DNA from: Methylovirgula sp.
GTDB lineage: Bacteria; Pseudomonadota; Alphaproteobacteria; Rhizobiales; Beijerinckiaceae
Assembly (NCBI RefSeq): GCF_037200945.1
Contig: NZ_JBBCGP010000001.1
Location: forward strand, 1,548,501 to 1,612,500
DNA: 64,000 nucleotides
Direction: 5' to 3'
Part shown: piece by piece, positions 45,835 to 53,943 of the stretch
Layout: every line of letters begins with the position of its first letter
Numbering within the stretch: position 1 is the first letter of the stretch
Position numbers and translations under genes: made by a program
The notes under the pieces: generated by a model
What the model was told of the DNA's origin: nothing
Databases searched by the model: none
What the model saw: only the letters and a program-made list of their open reading frames with translations

Positions 45835-46575
45835 ATGCGCAAAGCCATTTCAGCAGCAGCGCTGCTTTTGACGGTGGGGACAACTTCAGTCTTTGCGGCC
45901 GACTTGCCTTCCACAAAAGGTGCGCCGGTTTATACGCCGGCTCCTCCGGTCCTCAGCTGGACCGGTGTTTATGTCGGTGGCCAGATTGGTATTCAGTGGG
46001 GACAGACCAGCTGGGATCGCTTCGATCCAACCAACACGGCTTTGATCGCCTCAGAGTTGCCTTATAGCAATAAGGGTGTCGTCGGCGGCGGTCATATTGG
46101 TTACAATTATCAGGTGAGCCAATTCGTTTTCGGCATCGAGGGCGATGTCGAGGACACGAACTTCAACGGTAATGGCACTTCAAATGGCAATACATGGGCG
46201 AATACAACGCGCGCCGATATTGAAGCCTCTATTCGAGCCCGAGCCGGTATAGCCTGGAATCAAATACTATTTTTTCTCACGGGGGGCGGTACTTACGCGG
46301 GCTTCCATAATACGGCGCAAAATCCTCCCGGCAATTTTTATGCGGGTGACAGCTTTGGCCGCATCGGTTGGACCGGCGGTGGTGGCGTCGAATACGCAAT
46401 TGATCCCAATTGGTCGATCCTCATCGAGGATCGGTTTTCGGAATATGGTCATCACGATCTTGATACCGGCACGGAATTTATCCACGAGGGTCTGTGGGAT
46501 AATCGGGTTGAGGCGGGCTTTAGCTATAGGTTCGGCGATGTGCTGCCGCCTACGCCGGTCGTTGCGAAATACTAA
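45835..46575 (+). CDS. Omp25/31-type outer-membrane beta-barrel protein
   Basis: A 246-residue porin-like protein of the Rhizobiales Omp25/31 family. The signal peptide ends VFAADLP; the mature protein has alternating beta strands typical of an eight-stranded barrel (SWTGVYVGGQIGIQWGQTSW, VVGGGHIGYNYQ, FVFGIEGDVE) and ends PPTPVVAKY. The ATG follows GGGGGGAAGAA. It stands alone between terminators. Its last residues match those of the preceding TonB receptor. It may be structural or a general pore. Confidence 0.87.
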   Translation: MRKAISAAALLLTVGTTSVFAADLPSTKGAPVYTPAPPVLSWTGVYVGGQIGIQWGQTSWDRFDPTNTALIASELPYSNKGVVGGGHIGYNYQVSQFVFGIEGDVEDTNFNGNGTSNGNTWANTTRADIEASIRARAGIAWNQILFFLTGGGTYAGFHNTAQNPPGNFYAGDSFGRIGWTGGGGVEYAIDPNWSILIEDRFSEYGHHDLDTGTEFIHEGLWDNRVEAGFSYRFGDVLPPTPVVAKY

Positions 46576-46593
46576 GCCGGCCAATCCGGCTTT
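46574..46593 (+). terminator. Short hairpin at the porin stop codon
   Basis: AAGCCGG (46574-46580, overlapping the stop codon) pairs with CCGGCTT (46586-46592) around CCAAT, followed by only a short T run. A weak intrinsic terminator for the porin gene. Confidence 0.5.
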
Positions 46594-46621
46594 ATGGCTG
46601 ACGGGACACGCGGCCATCTTC

Positions 46622-46665
46622 ACTTAAAAAATAAAAGAGCCGCTGCATTTTGCGGCGGCTCTTTT
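46622..46665. terminator. Bidirectional terminator, stronger on the minus strand
   Basis: AAAAGAGCCGC (46633-46643) pairs with GCGGCTCTTTT (46655-46665). On the minus strand the hairpin runs into a long T tract (TTTTATTTTTT), so it is a strong terminator for minus-strand transcription. It lies just after the stop codon of the EF-hand gene remnant, which explains what it once terminated. Confidence 0.75.
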
Positions 46666-46690
46666 GTTGGCGATGTCTGCCGGAGAGAGT

Positions 46691-46762
46691 CTACTTGATG
46701 ACGCGATCGAGCTTGATCCCGGCCTTCGTATGCAATTCCTTGGTGTCCACGGTTTTATCTTC
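46691..46762 (-). pseudogene. 3' remnant of an EF-hand (lanmodulin-like) gene
   Basis: The minus strand encodes EDKTVDTKELHTKAG followed by IKLDRVIK and a stop at 46691, about 23 residues. From memory this matches the last EF-hand and C terminus of lanmodulin and related Rhizobiales EF-hand proteins (DGTIDARELASPAG, then a helix ending LIR), position by position. Upstream of Glu-Asp in all three frames there is no further EF-hand loop, signal peptide or start, so the rest has been lost. The original stop codon and downstream terminator survive. Location near xoxF and a TonB receptor fits a lost lanthanide-binding protein. Confidence 0.55.
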
Positions 46763-46953
46763 GCCCCTACATCGTCGCTCGGAGAAGAAAATTTTCGATG
46801 CAAGAACGATAGGGAGATGTGAAAAACGCAGATGACGGAAATCAAGAAAAAATGATTGCCAGTATTTCCTTTTAAGCCAATCTAACTAGAAAATGTCCCA
46901 ATACGCGAGTGAGATGCACACGAGCGAATCTTGATTTATGATGGGGCGCTCTC

Positions 46954-48342
46954 TTGGGTGAAAGTTTCGACATCGCGATCATCGGCGGCGGCTACACGGG
47001 CGCTGTTCTTGCGCTGCATCTCCTGCGCCGCGCGCGTGCCGGGGCGAGAATCGCTGTTATCGAGCCGCGCGCAGATGTGGGCTCCGGTGTCGCCTATGCG
47101 ACGCCGGACGAGCAGCACCGCATCAATGTGCCGGCCGACCGGATGGGCGTGAGCGCGGCGCCTCAAGATCGCTTCGACATTTGGCTCAAGACGCAGCATC
47201 CGGAACTGATCGGCGACGGCGACCCTGAACGCACTTACGTGCCGCGCCGCTGGTTTGGCATTTTCGTGCGAGACCGGCTTGCCGAGGCGATACGGACTTC
47301 GGCGGCCGTTTTTCGTCATATTCAGGCCGAGGCCACATCCGTGCGGACTGCGGAAGGCGGCGCCGAAATTGCCCTCAGCGACGGGAGGAAGTTGCGTGCG
47401 CGCCATGTGGTGGTCGCGGTCAGCCATGGATTGCCGGCGTTGCCACGCGGCATTCCCGCGACGCTTGTTGGAACGCCGGGCTTTCTCGAAAATCCCTGGA
47501 ACGTCGAACGTCTCCGGGAAATTCCGCGCGACGGCGCCGTGCTCATCATTGGCACCGGGTTGACGATGGCCGATGTCATCGCCTCGCTTCTGGCGCGAGG
47601 CCATCGCGGTCCAATCACTGCAATTTCGCGGCATGGTCTTCTGCCGCGTAAAAGTGGGCCGGCGAGCGTGCCGCCAGGTCTTGATCTCAGCGCATGGCCG
47701 TCGGCATCAGTCGCGCATTACGTGAAATCGATTCGCGCCGAGATGGATCGCGTCGAGGCGGAAGGACTTTCCTGGCGCGGTGTCTTCACCGCCTTGCGTG
47801 TCCAGAGCGGATATCTCTGGTCGCGACTCACACATGCTGATAAGCACCGGTTCCTGCGTCACCTCAAAACGTTTTACGACGTCCATCGCTACCGCATGGC
47901 GCCGGAAACCTATGAATTGATCGAAGCCGCCGAATCGCGTGGGCAGGTCAGGATTCTGGCGGCGCATGTCATAGGTGTCGAACGCACGGCGCAGGGCTTC
48001 GATGTCGCCTTCCGGCGCCGCGGCGCTGCCGCCGACGAAACGCTCCGTGTCGCCGGCATCGTCAATTGCACGGGGCCGAAACAGAAGCTCAGCGCCGATC
48101 CGACGAATTTTCTCGGCGGCCTCATCGCCGCAGGTATTGCGGAGGCCGATCCTCTCGGCCTCGGACTTGCCGTCGATGGAGATTTTCGAGTCGTCGGGAA
48201 CGCGACAAACTTTTACGCGCTCGGGCCGCTCACCCGCGAACGGTTTGGCGACACCTATGGCGCGCCCGAAATCGAGGTTCAGGCCGGGCGGCTTGCCACC
48301 CAGCTTGCGGCCGTGCTCACCCAAGAAAACGCCGCGGTTTAG
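46954..48342 (+). CDS. FAD/NAD(P)-binding oxidoreductase of the YdhS type
   Basis: A 462-residue flavoprotein with an N-terminal FAD-binding Rossmann motif FDIAIIGGGYTGAVLALHL, then PRADVGSGVAYATPDEQHRINVPADRM and a second nucleotide-binding motif GAVLIIGTGLTMADVIASLL near the middle. This is the uncharacterised FAD/NAD(P)-binding family COG4529. The start must be TTG 46954, as no in-frame ATG precedes the FAD motif; GGGGCG lies upstream. The AprA-like flavoprotein follows after 68 bases on the same strand, so the two are probably cotranscribed and may form part of one redox pathway. Confidence 0.85.
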   Translation: MGESFDIAIIGGGYTGAVLALHLLRRARAGARIAVIEPRADVGSGVAYATPDEQHRINVPADRMGVSAAPQDRFDIWLKTQHPELIGDGDPERTYVPRRWFGIFVRDRLAEAIRTSAAVFRHIQAEATSVRTAEGGAEIALSDGRKLRARHVVVAVSHGLPALPRGIPATLVGTPGFLENPWNVERLREIPRDGAVLIIGTGLTMADVIASLLARGHRGPITAISRHGLLPRKSGPASVPPGLDLSAWPSASVAHYVKSIRAEMDRVEAEGLSWRGVFTALRVQSGYLWSRLTHADKHRFLRHLKTFYDVHRYRMAPETYELIEAAESRGQVRILAAHVIGVERTAQGFDVAFRRRGAAADETLRVAGIVNCTGPKQKLSADPTNFLGGLIAAGIAEADPLGLGLAVDGDFRVVGNATNFYALGPLTRERFGDTYGAPEIEVQAGRLATQLAAVLTQENAAV

Positions 48343-48410
48343 GCAATTTATTGCTGCCGCGCCGCCCGCGATCCCGCCACATTGGGGACTTCTCAGCGCG
48401 GACTTTGCTT

Positions 48411-50153
48411 ATGAGCCAACCCATTACCCATGAAGTCGAAACCGATATCCTTGTGATCGGTGGCGGCACCGGCGGCCCCATGGCGGCCATCAAGGCCAAG
48501 GAGAAGAACCCAGCGCTCCGCGTGGTCCTTATGGAGAAGGCCAACGTCAAGCGCAGCGGCGCCATCAGCATGGGCATGGACGGGCTGAACAACGCGGTCA
48601 TTCCCGGCCATGCGACGCCCGAGCAATATGTGAAAGAGATCACGATCGCCAACGACGGGATCGTCCATCAGCCGGCGGTGATGGCCTATGCGCAGCGCAG
48701 TTTCGAGATGATCCAATATCTCGATTCCCTCGGCGTGAAATTCGAGAAAGACGGCACCGGCGAATACAACGTCCGCAAGGTGCATCATATGGGCACTTAC
48801 GTTCTGCCGATGCCGGAGGGCCATCACGTCAAGAAGGCGCTCTATCGCCAGCTTCGGCGGCTGCGCGTCGACATCACCAATCGCTTCATGGCGACGCGGC
48901 TTCTGACCGCGCCGGACGGACGCATCGCCGGCGTTATTGGCGTCAACACGCGCACATCGGAATTCATCTTCGTCCGTGCGAAAGCCGTGGTCTTGGCATG
49001 TGGGGCCGCCGGGCGGCTGGGCCTGCCAGCATCCGGCTATCTCTTCGGGACCTATGAGAATCCCGCCAATTGCGGCGACGGCTATGCGATGGCCTTCCAC
49101 GCCGGCGCGGCACTCGCCAATCTCGAATGCTTTCAGATCAATCCGCTGATCAAGGATTACAACGGCCCGGCCTGCGCCTATGTTACCGGGCCGCTCGGCG
49201 GCTATACCGCCAATGCGAAAGGCAACCGCTTCATCGAATGCGATTATTGGAGCGGTCAGATGATGCTCGAATTCTATCGCGAACTCGAAGGCGGCAACGG
49301 TCCCGTCTTTCTCAAGCTCGATCATCTTGCGGAAGAAACGATAGGCCAGATCGAACAAATTCTGCACACCAACGAACGCCCAAGCCGCGGCCGTTTCCAT
49401 GAAGGGCGCGGGACGAATTATCGTCAGCGCATGGTTGAGATGCATATATCCGAGATCGGACTTTGCTCAGGCCATAGCGCGTCGGGCGTATGGGTCGACG
49501 AACACGCACGCACGACCGTTCCCGGCCTTTACGCAGTCGGCGACATGGCGAGCGTGCCGCATAATTATATGCTCGGCGCTTTCGTCAACGGCGCCTATGC
49601 CGGCGAGGACGCCGCGGATTTTTGTGTCGAACACGATCTCGGCACGCTTGATCAAGAGTCCGTCGCCAAGGAGCAAGAGCGCGTGCTGGCACCAACGCGC
49701 CGCGATGACGGCCTGACGCCGGAAGAGGTCGAATATAAGACGCGCCGGATGGTCAACGACTATCTGCAGCCGCCAAAGGTCACGCGAAAGATGGAGATCG
49801 GCCTCGCACGCTTTGGTGAGATCCGTGAGGATTTGTCGTCGCTCGTTGCGCGTGACGCACATGAATTGATGCGCGCGATGGAGGTCCATTCGATTTTGGA
49901 TTGCGCCGAAATGGCCGCGCGCGCCTCTCTGTTCCGGACGGAGAGCCGCTGGGGCCTTTATCATCGTCGCGTCGATTATCCCGAAACCGACAACGACAAT
50001 TGGTTCTGTCATACGCTGCTCGAAAAGCAGTCCGATGGCACCACGGCATCGCGCAAACTGCCGATCGCGCCCTATATCGTGCCGGTGCCGGAAGCCGATC
50101 GCGGGTCATACAACCATATGCGGCTGAAGCCTGCCGCTGTCGCCGCCGAATAG
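48411..50153 (+). CDS. AprA-like flavoprotein (fumarate reductase/APS reductase alpha family)
   Basis: A 580-residue FAD protein related to adenylylsulfate reductase alpha and fumarate reductase flavoproteins. The FAD motif is DILVIGGGTGGPMAAIKAKE; EKANVKRSGAISMGMDGLNN follows, resembling the same region of AprA; GLYAVGDMASVPHNYMLGAF binds FAD near residue 375. A small two-cluster ferredoxin follows after 8 bases, like the AprA-AprB pair, but the partner lacks the AprB C-terminal extension. No ATP sulfurylase is present, so APS reduction is doubtful. Context with sulfonate transport genes suggests a role in organosulfur metabolism. Substrate unknown. Confidence 0.85.
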   Translation: MSQPITHEVETDILVIGGGTGGPMAAIKAKEKNPALRVVLMEKANVKRSGAISMGMDGLNNAVIPGHATPEQYVKEITIANDGIVHQPAVMAYAQRSFEMIQYLDSLGVKFEKDGTGEYNVRKVHHMGTYVLPMPEGHHVKKALYRQLRRLRVDITNRFMATRLLTAPDGRIAGVIGVNTRTSEFIFVRAKAVVLACGAAGRLGLPASGYLFGTYENPANCGDGYAMAFHAGAALANLECFQINPLIKDYNGPACAYVTGPLGGYTANAKGNRFIECDYWSGQMMLEFYRELEGGNGPVFLKLDHLAEETIGQIEQILHTNERPSRGRFHEGRGTNYRQRMVEMHISEIGLCSGHSASGVWVDEHARTTVPGLYAVGDMASVPHNYMLGAFVNGAYAGEDAADFCVEHDLGTLDQESVAKEQERVLAPTRRDDGLTPEEVEYKTRRMVNDYLQPPKVTRKMEIGLARFGEIREDLSSLVARDAHELMRAMEVHSILDCAEMAARASLFRTESRWGLYHRRVDYPETDNDNWFCHTLLEKQSDGTTASRKLPIAPYIVPVPEADRGSYNHMRLKPAAVAAE

Positions 50154-50161
50154 GAGTTATC

Positions 50162-50395
50162 ATGCCGCTTGGCACCCATACGACCAGCATGCCGGTTCAG
50201 GTCAATGCCGACAAATGTATCGCCGGAAAGGGCTGTACGGTCTGCGTCGATGTCTGCCCGCTCGACGTTCTGCGAATCGATGAAAAGCTGGGCACTGCTT
50301 ATATGCGCTACGACGAGTGCTGGTATTGCCTGCCTTGCGAGGTTGATTGCCCGACGCAGGCGATCACGGTCAACATCCCTTATCTTTTGCGGTGA
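50162..50395 (+). CDS. Two-cluster 4Fe-4S ferredoxin (AprB-like N-terminal domain only)
   Basis: A 77-residue ferredoxin with two cluster motifs: CIAGKGCTVCVDVCP at about residues 19-33 and CWYCLPCEVDCP at about 53-64. The first motif has a longer than usual gap after its first Cys, as in AprB. AGGAG precedes the ATG. It sits 8 bases after the AprA-like gene and 3 bases before the HEAT-repeat gene, so the three are one operon. It most likely passes electrons to or from the flavoprotein. Confidence 0.9.
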   Translation: MPLGTHTTSMPVQVNADKCIAGKGCTVCVDVCPLDVLRIDEKLGTAYMRYDECWYCLPCEVDCPTQAITVNIPYLLR

Positions 50396-50398
50396 CGT

Positions 50399-51352
50399 AT
50401 GGGCCTGTTCGAGGATCAACTCGGCGATCTTGATGATTTGCTCGAAAAGCTTGGCGCGCCGGATGCCGCGACGCGGCGCGTAGCATTGGCCGAACTTGCC
50501 GATCTCGGTGACAATTCCGCGGTGCCTTCCATCGTCGCTGCGTTGAAGGATGAGAATGCCGGTGTTCGGGAGGCTGCCGCACGCGCGCTCGATGCTTTCG
50601 ACGGCGCGCAGGCTGCGTCGGCCCTCGCTGGCGCGCTGGCCGATCCCGTAGCCTCTGTGCGCCGCGCCGTGACCGAGGTTCTTGCCGATAAGAAGGACCC
50701 CGCCGCGGCGCCGCTGCTGATCGATTTGTTGACGCATCCGGAAGCGTCCGTGCGGGCGGCGGCGCTCTCCGCGCTGGTCGGCTTGCGCGACCCGGCGGCG
50801 CTGACGCCGGCTCTGGTAGCGCTGCATGACGGAGATTCGGAAGTCCGAAGAAACGCGGCGGAAGTGCTTGGATGGTTGCGTGCGCCGCAGGCAACGCTGG
50901 GCCTCGTCGCGGCCTCGCGTGACGAAAACCCGGAGGTTCGCCGCGCTGCGGTTGCCGCTCTCGCCTTTGCTGGCGATGCCGCGCAAGCCGCTCTTGTTGC
51001 CGCCGTGACTGATCCCGATTGGCAGGTGCGCGAGAGCGCTGCGAGCGTCCTGAGCAAGCTTGCGTCACCCGAAAGCGTTCAAGCTCTGATCGCGGCGCTG
51101 GGGGATGACATCTGGCAGGTGCGCGTCAAGGCTGCGGCGAGTCTCGGCAAACTGCGCGCCCCCTCAGCGATTCCCGCGCTCGGCGCGGCGCTCGATCATC
51201 CAATCAGCAACCTCCGCAAGGAGGCGACGGCCGCCTTGGGCGAGATTAGCGATATACGAGCGTTGCCATTTCTTGCCGCGCACGCCGATGATCCCGATCC
51301 GGATGTACGCAAGCTCAATCGCTGGGCGACGGCGAAAGTCACCGCGACCTGA
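50399..51352 (+). CDS. HEAT-repeat protein (PBS-lyase-like)
   Basis: A 317-residue alpha-solenoid of about nine HEAT repeats, each near 31 residues, for example AVPSIVAALKDENAGVREAA and VQALIAALGDDIWQVRVKAA. No catalytic motif or signal peptide. It is cytoplasmic and starts 3 bases after the ferredoxin stop. HEAT proteins of this kind often act as scaffolds or assembly factors for Fe-S or cofactor enzymes, so it may assemble the flavoprotein-ferredoxin complex. Its stop codon directly abuts the stop of the convergent ABC ATPase gene. Confidence 0.88.
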   Translation: MGLFEDQLGDLDDLLEKLGAPDAATRRVALAELADLGDNSAVPSIVAALKDENAGVREAAARALDAFDGAQAASALAGALADPVASVRRAVTEVLADKKDPAAAPLLIDLLTHPEASVRAAALSALVGLRDPAALTPALVALHDGDSEVRRNAAEVLGWLRAPQATLGLVAASRDENPEVRRAAVAALAFAGDAAQAALVAAVTDPDWQVRESAASVLSKLASPESVQALIAALGDDIWQVRVKAAASLGKLRAPSAIPALGAALDHPISNLRKEATAALGEISDIRALPFLAAHADDPDPDVRKLNRWATAKVTAT

Positions 51353-52213
51353 TCACACCACGGCACTTCTGAGGCTATAGGCTTCGATGAAATCCGCCGC
51401 CGCCTTGCTGCCGCCGGCGAACGCCTTCATCGCTTCTTCGTGCAGAAGCGACAGGGCTTCAAGCTTGATCGCATTGGCGCGATCGTCGCGGAAAATCGCA
51501 TTGTAATCACGCGGCCGGGGCAGATCGACCTCGATAATCGCGCGGACCTTGGTGGGACAAGCGCTCATGACGATCAGCCGATCGGCGAGGAAAATCGCCT
51601 CGTCGATATCCGTCGTGACGAAGAAGTTCGTGCGCTTTTCGTCCTCGCAGAGCTTGGCCAGATAATCGACCATCAGCTTTTTCGTCATGGCGTCCAGACC
51701 GCGGAACGGCTCGTCGAGGATCATGACCGCGGGGTTGTTGACCAATGCGCGGGCAAGCTCGGCGCGCCGTTGCATACCCCCTGACAATTGCGCCGGATAG
51801 CGATCGCGGAACGCGCGCAGGCCCACCTTGTCGAGGAGGAAATCGATGAGGATTTTCGTCGCCGCGTTGGCCTCGCCGCGCGCTTGCGGTCCGTAAAGGA
51901 CATTCTTCGCGGTCGTCATCCAGGGAAACAAGGCCGTCTCCTGGAAGACGACAAGCCGGTCCTTGCCGGGACCGGTTACGGGCATGCCGCCCGCGATGAT
52001 TTCGCCGCGCGTCGGCTTTTCGAAACCCGCGATGAGGCGGATCAACGTGCTCTTGCCGGCGCCGGATGGCCCGATCATCACCGTGAATTTGTTCGGCTCA
52101 ATAGTGAAAGAACAATCCTCAATTACCTGTGTCGCGAACGGGCCGTGGCCGTAAGATTTGCTCACGTTGCGGACGATGATCTCGCCCGGCTGGCTTTGTG
52201 CCGCCTCGGTCAT
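51353..52213 (-). CDS. ABC transporter ATP-binding protein (sulfonate/nitrate/taurine type)
   Basis: A 286-residue ATPase with Walker A IGPSGAGKSTLIRL, signature LSGGMQRRAELARALV, Walker B VMILDEPFRGLDA; the switch position reads TTDIDEAIFLADR with Asp replacing the usual His (normally THD). ATG 52213 is one base after the permease stop, behind GGAGG. A C-terminal extension follows the ATPase core. It is the last gene of a six-gene operon. The missing H-loop His is notable because that residue is normally needed for full ATP hydrolysis; the second ATPase of the operon has it. Confidence 0.88.
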   Translation of the reverse strand: MTEAAQSQPGEIIVRNVSKSYGHGPFATQVIEDCSFTIEPNKFTVMIGPSGAGKSTLIRLIAGFEKPTRGEIIAGGMPVTGPGKDRLVVFQETALFPWMTTAKNVLYGPQARGEANAATKILIDFLLDKVGLRAFRDRYPAQLSGGMQRRAELARALVNNPAVMILDEPFRGLDAMTKKLMVDYLAKLCEDEKRTNFFVTTDIDEAIFLADRLIVMSACPTKVRAIIEVDLPRPRDYNAIFRDDRANAIKLEALSLLHEEAMKAFAGGSKAAADFIEAYSLRSAVV

Positions 52214-52214
52214 G

Positions 52215-53096
52215 CTAGCGCAGCCTCCGCCAGGGCGTGATGCGATTCTCGATGAGCCGCACTGCGACGCTCGACAGATATCCGGCGATGCCGATCGAGA
52301 ACATGCCGACGATGATGTCGGGATAGGAGCCGCCAATGTAGGAATTCCAGATGAAGAAACCCAATCCGCCGCCCGAAGATGCGCCGCCGCCGCCACCGCC
52401 GGAGATCATCTCTGCTGCGACCACTACTTCCCAAGTGATTCCGATGCCGACTTCCATGCCCGTGCAGATCGAGGGCAAGGTGGCGGGAAGCAGGATGCGA
52501 CGGAAAATATTCCAGCGTGTCGCGCCCATCGAGCGCGCGGCCTGGATCAGACGGATGTCGATCGACCGGGCGCCGCCGAGCACATTCAGCACGATCGTGT
52601 AGAAGGCGCCGAGGAAGATGACGAAATCGATCGAAAGCTCCTGCGTCGGCCAGAAGATGATCGAGGCGGGCACCCAGGCGAGAGGTGGGATCGGGCGCAG
52701 CAATTCGAAGACCGGAAAGGCAATTCCGCGAAAGGTCTTGTTGATCGCGAGGAAAAGCCCAAAAGGAACGCCGACGAGCGTGGCCGCCGAAAAGCCAAGC
52801 AGCACGCGCAGGAAGCTCCAATACCAGCTTTGCCAATAGCCGGGATCGCGCACGAGTTGCGACCATGCGATGGCCACCGAGATCGGCGACGGGACAGCGC
52901 CCAGAATGGGCAGCGCGTGGCCGAGCCAGACGCGGCTCGTCGAGCCAATCTCCCAAATCGCAAGCGCAATGGCGATCGAGATGAGCGCGCGCCTTGTCCC
53001 GAGCGCAAGAAAAGGATTGCCCGAGCGCCGCACGCGCACACTGCGCGTCGCGGCGTCCCCCGTCCCCGTCGCGGTGCTGACAATATCGGCGCTCAT
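52215..53096 (-). CDS. ABC transporter permease with Gly-rich loop insertion
   Basis: A 293-residue permease of the SsuC/TauC type with six membrane helices. The EAA-like loop is IQAARSMGATRWNIFRRILLPATLPSICTG. Just after AEMISG the sequence is GGGGGASSGGGLGFFIW, where relatives normally have only a short Gly pair, so a Gly/Ser stretch of about eight residues has been inserted in a loop near the transport path. It overlaps the preceding ATPase gene by ATGA and is followed one base later by the second ATPase. Confidence 0.88.
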   Translation of the reverse strand: MSADIVSTATGTGDAATRSVRVRRSGNPFLALGTRRALISIAIALAIWEIGSTSRVWLGHALPILGAVPSPISVAIAWSQLVRDPGYWQSWYWSFLRVLLGFSAATLVGVPFGLFLAINKTFRGIAFPVFELLRPIPPLAWVPASIIFWPTQELSIDFVIFLGAFYTIVLNVLGGARSIDIRLIQAARSMGATRWNIFRRILLPATLPSICTGMEVGIGITWEVVVAAEMISGGGGGGASSGGGLGFFIWNSYIGGSYPDIIVGMFSIGIAGYLSSVAVRLIENRITPWRRLR

Positions 53097-53941
53097 GAGC
53101 CCTCTGCCTCGCCGAGTTCGAAGGACTTTATGGCTTCTTCATCGACCGCCGCGGAAATGTCGGCTGCGAGTTCGCGGAAGCGCGGGCTTGTGAGCACGGT
53201 GTAATTGCGCGGATAGGGAATATCGATGTCGATGACCCGCTTGGGACGGCATGGCCGCGAGGTCATGACGATGACCCGATGGCCGAGGAAGATTGCCTCT
53301 TCAAGATCGTGCGTAATGAAGAAAATCGTGATGCCCGTGCGACGGTGCGTCTCGAGCAAGGCTTCGTGCATCACCGATTTGGTGAGCGCATCCAGCGCAC
53401 GGTAAGGCTCATCGAGCAGCAGGACGGTTGGATCGTTGATCAGCGCGCGAACGATCTCGACGCGGCGGCGCAGGCCGGAAGAAATTTCGCCCGGATATTC
53501 GTTTTCGTGACCTTCGAGTCCGGCCTCCGCCATCAGATAGCGTGCCTTTTCGAAAGCCTCGGCGCGGCTGAGCGTTTTCTGGACCAACGGGCCGAACGCG
53601 ATATTTTCGAGATTGGTCTTCCACGGAAACAATGCGCCGTTCTGGAAGACTACGACGCGGTCCGAACCGATCGGGGCTTTCGGCTGGCCGGGGCCGCAGA
53701 GCAATTTGCCGTCAAGATAGATGGCGCCGCCGTCGAGGCCGTGAAAACCGGCAATCGCATTCAGCAACGTGGTCTTGCCGCAGCCCGAGGGGCCGACGAT
53801 CATGCAAATTTCGCCTGCTGCGACATCGAAACTGCAATGATCGACGGCGAGCACACGCGCGCCGTCTGGATCATAGAGCTTCACCGCATTGTCGATCTTG
53901 AGCGCGCCGCGCGGCGGGGCGCTGACGGCAGCGAGGCTCAT
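53093..53941 (-). CDS. ABC transporter ATP-binding protein (sulfonate/taurine type)
   Basis: A 282-residue ATPase with Walker A VGPSGCGKTTLLNA, Walker B VLLLDEPYRALDA and switch region ITHDLEEAIFLG. The signature motif reads ISSGLRRRVEIVRALI, where relatives have LSGGMQQRV, so the usual Gly-Gly is Ser-Gly. ATG 53941 follows the cyclic-nucleotide-binding permease by 2 bases. Together with the other ATPase of the operon, one partner has a weakened signature and the other a weakened switch, which would fit a heterodimeric ATPase with one degenerate site. Confidence 0.87.
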   Translation of the reverse strand: MSLAAVSAPPRGALKIDNAVKLYDPDGARVLAVDHCSFDVAAGEICMIVGPSGCGKTTLLNAIAGFHGLDGGAIYLDGKLLCGPGQPKAPIGSDRVVVFQNGALFPWKTNLENIAFGPLVQKTLSRAEAFEKARYLMAEAGLEGHENEYPGEISSGLRRRVEIVRALINDPTVLLLDEPYRALDALTKSVMHEALLETHRRTGITIFFITHDLEEAIFLGHRVIVMTSRPCRPKRVIDIDIPYPRNYTVLTSPRFRELAADISAAVDEEAIKSFELGEAEGS

Positions 53942-53943
53942 GC

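Noticed and set aside
46624..46845. 73-codon minus-strand frame between porin and YdhS-like gene
   Set aside because: The frame crosses the terminator hairpin and is not protein-like; the EF-hand remnant lies in a different frame of the same strand.
48411..50153. Naming the flavoprotein aprA
   Set aside because: The partner ferredoxin lacks the AprB extension and no sulfate-activating enzymes are present, so dissimilatory APS reductase is unlikely.
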